A DNA stretch of 24,299 nucleotides, taken from positions 1 to 24,299 of the forward strand of contig JAUCBJ010007086.1 of the NCBI GenBank assembly GCA_032718475.1, in the 5' to 3' direction. The first letter of the stretch is position 1, and each line of letters starts with the position of its first letter. The translations under genes and the position numbers were made by a program. Shown one piece after another: positions 17,201 through 24,299 of this stretch. Origin of the DNA: Nemertoderma westbladi (lineage: Eukaryota > Xenacoelomorpha > Nemertodermatida > Nemertodermatidae). A model generated the notes under the pieces. That model worked only from the letters and a program-made list of their open reading frames with translations, did not search any database and was not told the DNA's origin.

Positions 17201-20200
17201 ATAATATGTCATCCCATCCCAGCTATTCTAGATTTAGTAATAAACCTAAGGTCCTCAATTCCGCTATGTTTCCACGGATCTCCAGACACACATCTTCCAA
17301 TAACATGTCATCCCATCCCAGCTATTCTAGATTTAGTAATAAACCTAAGGTCCTCAATTCCGCTATGTTTCAACGGATCTCCAGACACACATCTACCAAT
17401 AATATGTCATCACATCCCAGCTATTCTAGATTTACTAATAAACCTAAGGTCCTCAATTCCGCTATGTTTCAACGGATCTCCAGACACACATCTACCAATA
17501 ATATGTCATCACATCCCAGCTATTCTAGATTTACTAATAAACCTAAGGTCCTCAATTCCGCTATGTTTCCACGGATCTCCAGACACACATCTACCAATAA
17601 TATGTCATCCCATCCCAGCTATTCTAGATTTAGTAATAAACCTAAGGTCCTCAATTCCGCTACGTTTCAACGGACCTCCAGACATACATCTACCAATAAT
17701 ATGTCATCCCATCCCAGCTATTCTAGATTTAGTAATAAACCTAAGGTCCTCAATTCCGCTATGTTTCAACGGATCTCCAGACACACATCTACCAATAATA
17801 TGTCATCCCATCCCAGCTATTCTAGATTTAGTAATAAACCTAAGGTCCTCAATTCCGCTATGTTTCAACGGACCTCCAGACACACATCTACCAATAATAT
17901 GTCATCCCATTCCAGCTATTCTAGATTTACTAATAAACGTAAGGTCCTCAATTCCGCTACGTTTCAACGGACCTCCAGACACACATCTACCAATAATATG
18001 TCATCCTATCCCAGCTATTCCAGATTTACTAATAAACCTAAGGTCCTCAATTCCGCTACGTTTCAACGGACCTCCAGACACACATCTACCAATAATATGT
18101 CATCACATCCCAGCTATTCTAGATTTAGTAATAAACCTAAGGTCCTCAATTCCGCTATGTTTCAACGGACCTCCAACCACACATCTACCAATAATATGTC
18201 ATCCCATCCCAGCTATTCTAGATTTACTAATAAACCTAAGGTCCTCAATTCCGCTATGTTTCAACGGATCTCCAGACACACATCTACCAATAATATGTCA
18301 TCCCATCCCAGCTATTCTAGATTTAGTAATAAACCGAAGGTCCTCAATTCCGCTATGTTTCAACGGACCTCCAGACACACATCTACCAATAATATGTCAT
18401 CCCATCCCAGCTATTCTAGATTTAGTAATAAACCTAAGGTCCTCAATTCCGCTATGTTTCAACGGACCTCCAGACACACATCTACCAATAATATGTCATC
18501 CCATCCCAGCTATTCTAGATTTACTAATAAACCTAAGGTCCTCAATTCCGCTATGTTTCAACGGATCTCCAGACACACATCTACCAATAATATGTTATCA
18601 CATCCCAGCTATTCTAGATTTACTAATAAACCTAAGGTCCTCAATTCCGCTATGTTTCAACGGATCTCCAGACACACATCTACCAATAATATGTTATCAC
18701 ATCCCAGCTATTCTAGATTTACTAATAAACCTAAGGTCCTCAATTCCGCTATGTTTCAACGGATCTCCAGACACACATCTACCAATAATATGTCATCCCA
18801 TCCCAGCTATTCTAGATTTACTAATAAACCTAAGGTCCTCAATTCCGCTATGTTTCAACGGATCTCCAGACACACATCTACCAATAATATGTCATCCCAT
18901 CCCAGCTATTCTAGATTTACTAATAAACCTTAAGGTCCTCAATTCCGCTATGTTTCAACGGATCTCCAGACACACATCTACCAATAATATGTTATCACAT
19001 CCCAGCTATTCTAGATTTACTAATAAACCTAAGGTCCTCAATTCCGCTATGTTTCAACGGATCTCCAGACACACATCTACCAATAATATGTTATCACATC
19101 CCAGCTATTCTAGATTTACTAATAAACCTAAGGTCCTCAATTCCGCTATGTTTCAACGGATCTCCAGACACACATCTACCAATAATATGTTATCACATCC
19201 CAGCTATTCTAGATTTACTAATAAACCTAAGGTCCTCAATTCCGCTATGTTTCAACGGATCTCCAGACACACATCTACCAATAATATGTTATCACATCCC
19301 AGCTATTCTAGATTTAGTAATAAACCTAAGGTCCTCAATTCCGCTATGTTTCAACGGATCTCCAGACACACATCTACCAATAATATGTTATCACATCCCA
19401 GCTATTCTAGATTTACTAATAAACCTAAGGTCCTCAATTCCGCTATGTTTCAACGGATCTCCAGACACACATCTACCAATAATATGTTATCACATCCCAG
19501 CTATTCTAGATTTACTAATAAACCTAAGGTCCTCAATTCCGCTATGTTTCAACGGATCTCCAGACACACATCTACCAATAATATGTTATCACATCCCAGC
19601 TATTCTAGATTTACTAATAAACCTAAGGTCCTCAATTCCGCTATGTTTCAACGGATCTCCAGACACACATCTACCAATAATATGTTATCACATCCCAGCT
19701 ATTCTAGATTTAGTAATAAACCTAAGGTCCTCAATTCCGCTATGTTTCAACGGATCTCCAGACACACATCTACCAATAATGTCATCCCATCCTAGCTATT
19801 CTAGATTTACTAATAAACCTAAGGTCCTCAATTCCGCTATGTTTCAACGGATCTCCAGACACTCATCTACCAATAATATGTCATCCCATCCCAGCTATTC
19901 TAGATTTACTAATAAACCTAAGGTCCTCAATTCCGCTATGTTTCAACGGATCTCCAGACACACATCTACCAATAATATGTTATCACATCCCAGCTATTCT
20001 AGATTTACTAATAAACCTAAGGTCCTCAATTCCGCTATGTTTCAACGGATCTCCAGACACACATCTACCAATAATATGTCATCACATCCCAGCTATTCTA
20101 GATTTAGTAATAAACCTAAGGTCCTCAATTCCGCTATGTTTCAACGGATCTCCAGACACACATCTACCAATAATATGTCATCACATCCCAGCTATTCTAG

Positions 20201-23200
20201 ATTTAGTAATAAACCTAAGGTCCTCAATTCCGCTATGTTTCAACGGATCTCCAGACACACATCTACCAATAATATGTTATCACATCCCAGCTATTCTAGA
20301 TTTACTAATAAACCTAAGGTCCTCAATTCCGCTATGTTTCAACGGATCTCCAGACACACATCTACCAATAATATGTTATCACATCCCAGCTATTCTAGAT
20401 TTACTAATAAACCTAAGGTCCTCAATTCCGCTATGTTTCAACGGATCTCCAGACACACATCTACCAATAATATGTCATCACATCCCAGCTATTCTAGATT
20501 TACTAATAAACCTAAGGTCCTCAATTCCGCTATGTTTCAACGGATCTCCAGACACACATCTACCAATAATATGTCATCACATCCCAGCTATTCTAGATTT
20601 AGTAATAAACCTAAGGTCCTCAATTCCGCTATGTTTCAACGGATCTCCAGACACACATCTACCAATAATATGTCATCACATCCCAGCTATTCTAGATTTA
20701 CTAATAAACCTAAGGTCCTCAATTCCGCTATGTTTCAACGGATCTCCAGACACACATCTACCAATAATATGTCATCACATCCCAGCTATTCTAGATTTAC
20801 TAATAAACCTAAGGTCCTCAATTCCGCTATGTTTCAACGGATCTCCAGACACACATCTACCAATAATATGTTATCACATCCCAGCTATTCTAGATTTACT
20901 AATAAACCTAAGGTCCTCAATTCCGCTATGTTTCAACGGATCTCCAGACACACATCTACCAATAATATGTTATCACATCCCAGCTATTCTAGATTTAGTA
21001 ATAAACCTAAGGTCCTCAATTCCGCTATGTTTCAACGGATCTCCAGACACACATCTACCAATAATATGTCATCCCATCCCAGCTATTCTAGATTTACTAA
21101 TAAACCTAAGGTCCTCAATTCCGCTATGTTTCAACGGATCTCCAGACACACATCTACCAATAATATGTCATCACATCCCAGCTATTCTAGATTTACTAAT
21201 AAACCTAAGGTCCTCAATTCCGCTATGTTTCAACGGATCTCCAGACACACATCTACCAATAATATGTCATCACATCCCAGCTATTCTAGATTTACTAATA
21301 AACCTAAGGTCCTCAATTCCGCTATGTTTCAACGGATCTCCAGACACACATCTACCAATAATATGTCATCACATCCCAGCTATTCTAGATTTAGTAATAA
21401 ACCTAAGGTCCTCAATTCCGCTATGTTTCAACGGATCTCCAGACACACATCTACCAATAATATGTCATCCCATCCCAGCTATTCTAGATTTAGTAATAAA
21501 CCTAAGGTCCTCAATTCCGCTATGTTTCAACGGATCTCCAGACACACATCTACCAATAATATGTCATCACATCCCAGCTATTCTAGATTTAGTAATAAAC
21601 CTAAGGTCCTCAATTCCGCTATGTTTCAACGGATCTCCAGACACACATCTACCAATAATATGTCATCCCATCCCAGCTATTCTAGATTTACTAATAAACC
21701 TAAGGTCCTCAATTCCGCTATGTTTCAACGGATCTCCAGACACACATCTACCAATAATATGTCATCACATCCCAGCTATTCTAGATTTACTAATAAACCT
21801 AAGGTCCTCAATTCCGCTATGTTTCAACGGATCTCCAGACACACATCTACCAATAATATGTCATCACATCCCAGCTATTCTAGATTTACTAATAAACCTA
21901 AGGTCCTCAATTCCGCTATGTTTCAACGGATCTCCAGACACACATCTACCAATAATATGTCATCACATCCCAGCTATTCTAGATTTACTAATAAACCTAA
22001 GGTCCTCAATTCCGCTATGTTTCAACGGATCTCCAGACACACATCTACCAATAATATGTCATCACATCCCAGCTATTCTAGATTTAGTAATAAACCTAAG
22101 GTCCTCAATTCCGCTATGTTTCAACGGATCTCCAGACACACATCTACCAATAATATGTCATCACATCCCAGCTATTCTAGATTTACTAATAAACCTAAGG
22201 TCCTCAATTCCGCTATGTTTCAACGGATCTCCAGACACACATCTACCAATAATATGTCATCCCATCCCAGCTATTCTAGATTTAGTAATAAACCTAAGGT
22301 CCTCAATTCCGCTATGTTTCAACGGATCTCCAGACACACATCTACCAATAATATGTCATCACATCCCAGCTATTCTAGATTTACTAATAAACCTAAGGTC
22401 CTCAATTCCGCTATGTTTCAACGGATCTCCAGACACACATCTACCAATAATATGTCATCACATCCCAGCTATTCTAGATTTACTAATAAACCTAAGGTCC
22501 TCAATTCCGCTATGTTTCAACGGATCTCCAGACACACATCTACCAATAATATGTCATCACATCCCAGCTATTCTAGATTTAGTAATAAACCTAAGGTCCT
22601 CAATTCCGCTATGTTTCAACGGATCTCCAGACACACATCTACCAATAATATGTCATCCCATCCCAGCTATTCTAGATTTAGTAATAAACCTAAGGTCCTC
22701 AATTCCGCTATGTTTCAACGGATCTCCAGACACACATCTACCAATAATATGTCATCACATCCCAGCTATTCTAGATTTAGTAATAAACCTAAGGTCCTCA
22801 ATTCCGCTATGTTTCAACGGATCTCCAGACACACATCTACCAATAATATGTCATCACATCCCAGCTATTCTAGATTTAGTAATAAACCTAAGGTCCTCAA
22901 TTCCGCTATGTTTCAACGGATCTCCAGACACACATCTACCAATAATATGTCATCACATCCCAGCTATTCTAGATTTACTAATAAACCTAAGGTCCTCAAT
23001 TCCGCTATGTTTCAACGGATCTCCAGACACACATCTACCAATAATATGTCATCACATCCCAGCTATTCTAGATTTACTAATAAACCTAAGGTCCTCAATT
23101 CCGCTATGTTTCAACGGATCTCCAGACACACATCTACCAATAATATGTCATCACATCCCAGCTATTCTAGATTTACTAATAAACCTAAGGTCCTCAATTC

Positions 23201-24299
23201 CGCTATGTTTCAACGGATCTCCAGACACACATCTACCAATAATATGTCATCACATCCCAGCTATTCTAGATTTACTAATAAACCTAAGGTCCTCAATTCC
23301 GCTATGTTTCAACGGATCTCCAGACACACATCTACCAATAATATGTCATCACATCCCAGCTATTCTAGATTTACTAATAAACCTAAGGTCCTCAATTCCG
23401 CTATGTTTCAACGGATCTCCAGACACACATCTACCAATAATATGTCATCACATCCCAGCTATTCTAGATTTACTAATAAACCTAAGGTCCTCAATTCCGC
23501 TATGTTTCAACGGATCTCCAGACACACATCTACCAATAATATGTCATCACATCCCAGCTATTCTAGATTTAGTAATAAACCTAAGGTCCTCAATTCCGCT
23601 ATGTTTCAACGGATCTCCAGACACACATCTACCAATAATATGTCATCACATCCCAGCTATTCTAGATTTACTAATAAACCTAAGGTCCTCAATTCCGCTA
23701 TGTTTCAACGGATCTCCAGACACACATCTACCAATAATATGTCATCCCATCCCAGCTATTCTAGATTTACTAATAAACCTAAGGTCCTCAATTCCGCTAT
23801 GTTTCAACGGATCTCCAGACACACATCTACCAATAATATGTCATCACATCCCAGCTATTCTAGATTTAGTAATAAACCTAAGGTCCTCAATTCCGCTATG
23901 TTTCAACGGATCTCCAGACACACATCTACCAATAATATGTCATCACATCCCAGCTATTCTAGATTTAGTAATAAACCTAAGGTCCTCAATTCCGCTATGT
24001 TTCAACGGATCTCCAGACACACATCTACCAATAATATGTCATCCCATCCCAGCTATTCTAGATTTAGTAATAAACCTAAGGTCCTCAATTCCGCTATGTT
24101 TCAACGGATCTCCAGACACACATCTACCAATAATATGTCATCACATCCCAGCTATTCTAGATTTACTAATAAACCTAAGGTCCTCAATTCCGCTATGTTT
24201 CAACGGATCTCCAGACACACATCTACCAATAATATGTCATCCCATCCCAGCTATTCTAGATTTACTAATAAACCTAAGGTCCTCAATTCCGCTATGTTT
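14240..24299 (+). repeat. 99-bp satellite array, about 101-102 units, runs off window
   Basis: Head-to-tail 99-bp units with near-perfect identity from about 14240 to the window end. Each contains CATCCCAGCTATTCTAGATT, AATAAACCTAAGGTCC, TTCCGCTATGTTTCAACGG and CCAGACACACATCTACC. The period equals 33 codons and two of three + frames lack stops. One frame conceptually repeats S-R-F-(T/S)-N-K-P-K ... M-F-(Q/P)-R-I-S-R-H. It is open at 14215-18933, continues in a shifted frame to 19795 after a 1-bp insertion, and in the third frame from 19779 to the end after a 2-bp loss. Common variable sites are TCA/TCC/TTA after ATG, ACT/AGT before AATAAA, and CAA/CCA before CGG. The first unit is most diverged (TGC, TCT). 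All minus frames have stops. I interpret this as satellite DNA, not a gene; a giant repeat protein is possible but unsupported by a start codon, family match or purifying pattern. Confidence 0.97.
17620..18480 (+). repeat. Divergent island inside the 99-bp array
   Basis: About nine consecutive units carry changes rare or absent elsewhere: ACC for ATC after CGG, ACG for ATG before TTTCAA, CATTCC or TATCCC for CATCCC, AAACGT for AAACCT, CCAACCAC for CCAGACAC, TATTCC for TATTCT. Period stays exactly 99 bp. Confidence 0.85.

Noticed and set aside
14221-18933. 1570-codon repeat protein gene
   Set aside because: The frame is opened only by TTG, is a by-product of a stop-free 99-bp period, is broken by indels and varies freely at amino-acid level. 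Reported as satellite instead.
14240-24299. CRISPR array
   Set aside because: The 99-bp units are contiguous without unique spacers, in clearly eukaryotic DNA.

Overview
This looks like AT-rich, intron-bearing animal DNA, most likely from a marine invertebrate. The grounds are: spliced exons with consensus GT/AG sites; long (CA)n, poly(G) and poly(C) tracts; nested satellites; a retroelement endonuclease remnant and a tyrosine-recombinase-like gene of types common in marine invertebrate genomes; and repeated TAGGCCTA palindromes. Species cannot be fixed from the sequence. No rRNA gene, intact tRNA gene or CRISPR array was seen.

Layout. 1-940: a broken, low-complexity, Q/N/H/R-rich open frame on the + strand. 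940-6420: mostly non-coding. It holds a candidate tRNA-derived SINE with a 94-bp tail repeat (1721-2088), a diverged direct repeat at 3070-3570 and 4375-4840, a long imperfect hairpin (3896-3981), and a 212-bp (CA)n tract flanked by inverted GTTAGC-type sequence (5133-5344). 6422-8957, minus strand: a tyrosine-recombinase-fold ORF, preceded on the same strand by two exons that are tandem duplicates of each other. 9765-10469: a decayed retrotransposon endonuclease C-terminus. 10701-12040: an 86-92-bp satellite of about 15 monomers with an A-B-C higher-order pattern. 12490-12990: a foldback-type element made of inverted 17-bp minisatellites and bounded by a perfect 8-bp direct repeat. 13002-13139: a 29-bp minisatellite. 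13369-13419: a second (CA)n tract.

From about 14240 to the window end lies one tandem array of roughly 101-102 copies of a 99-bp unit. The period is divisible by 3 and the unit has no stop in two of its three + frames, so very long open frames appear. I read these as a property of the satellite rather than of a gene: no conventional start, a canonical AATAAA in essentially every unit, frame-breaking indels at 18931 and about 19778, and abundant amino-acid-changing variants. The edge nearest unique DNA is more diverged than the interior, and the distal half is almost uniform.

The most notable items are the foldback element with its candidate 8-bp target duplication, the two higher-order satellites, the phase-matched exon duplication upstream of the recombinase-like ORF, and a GTTAGCACAA motif shared between the 86-92-bp satellite and the microsatellite flanks.
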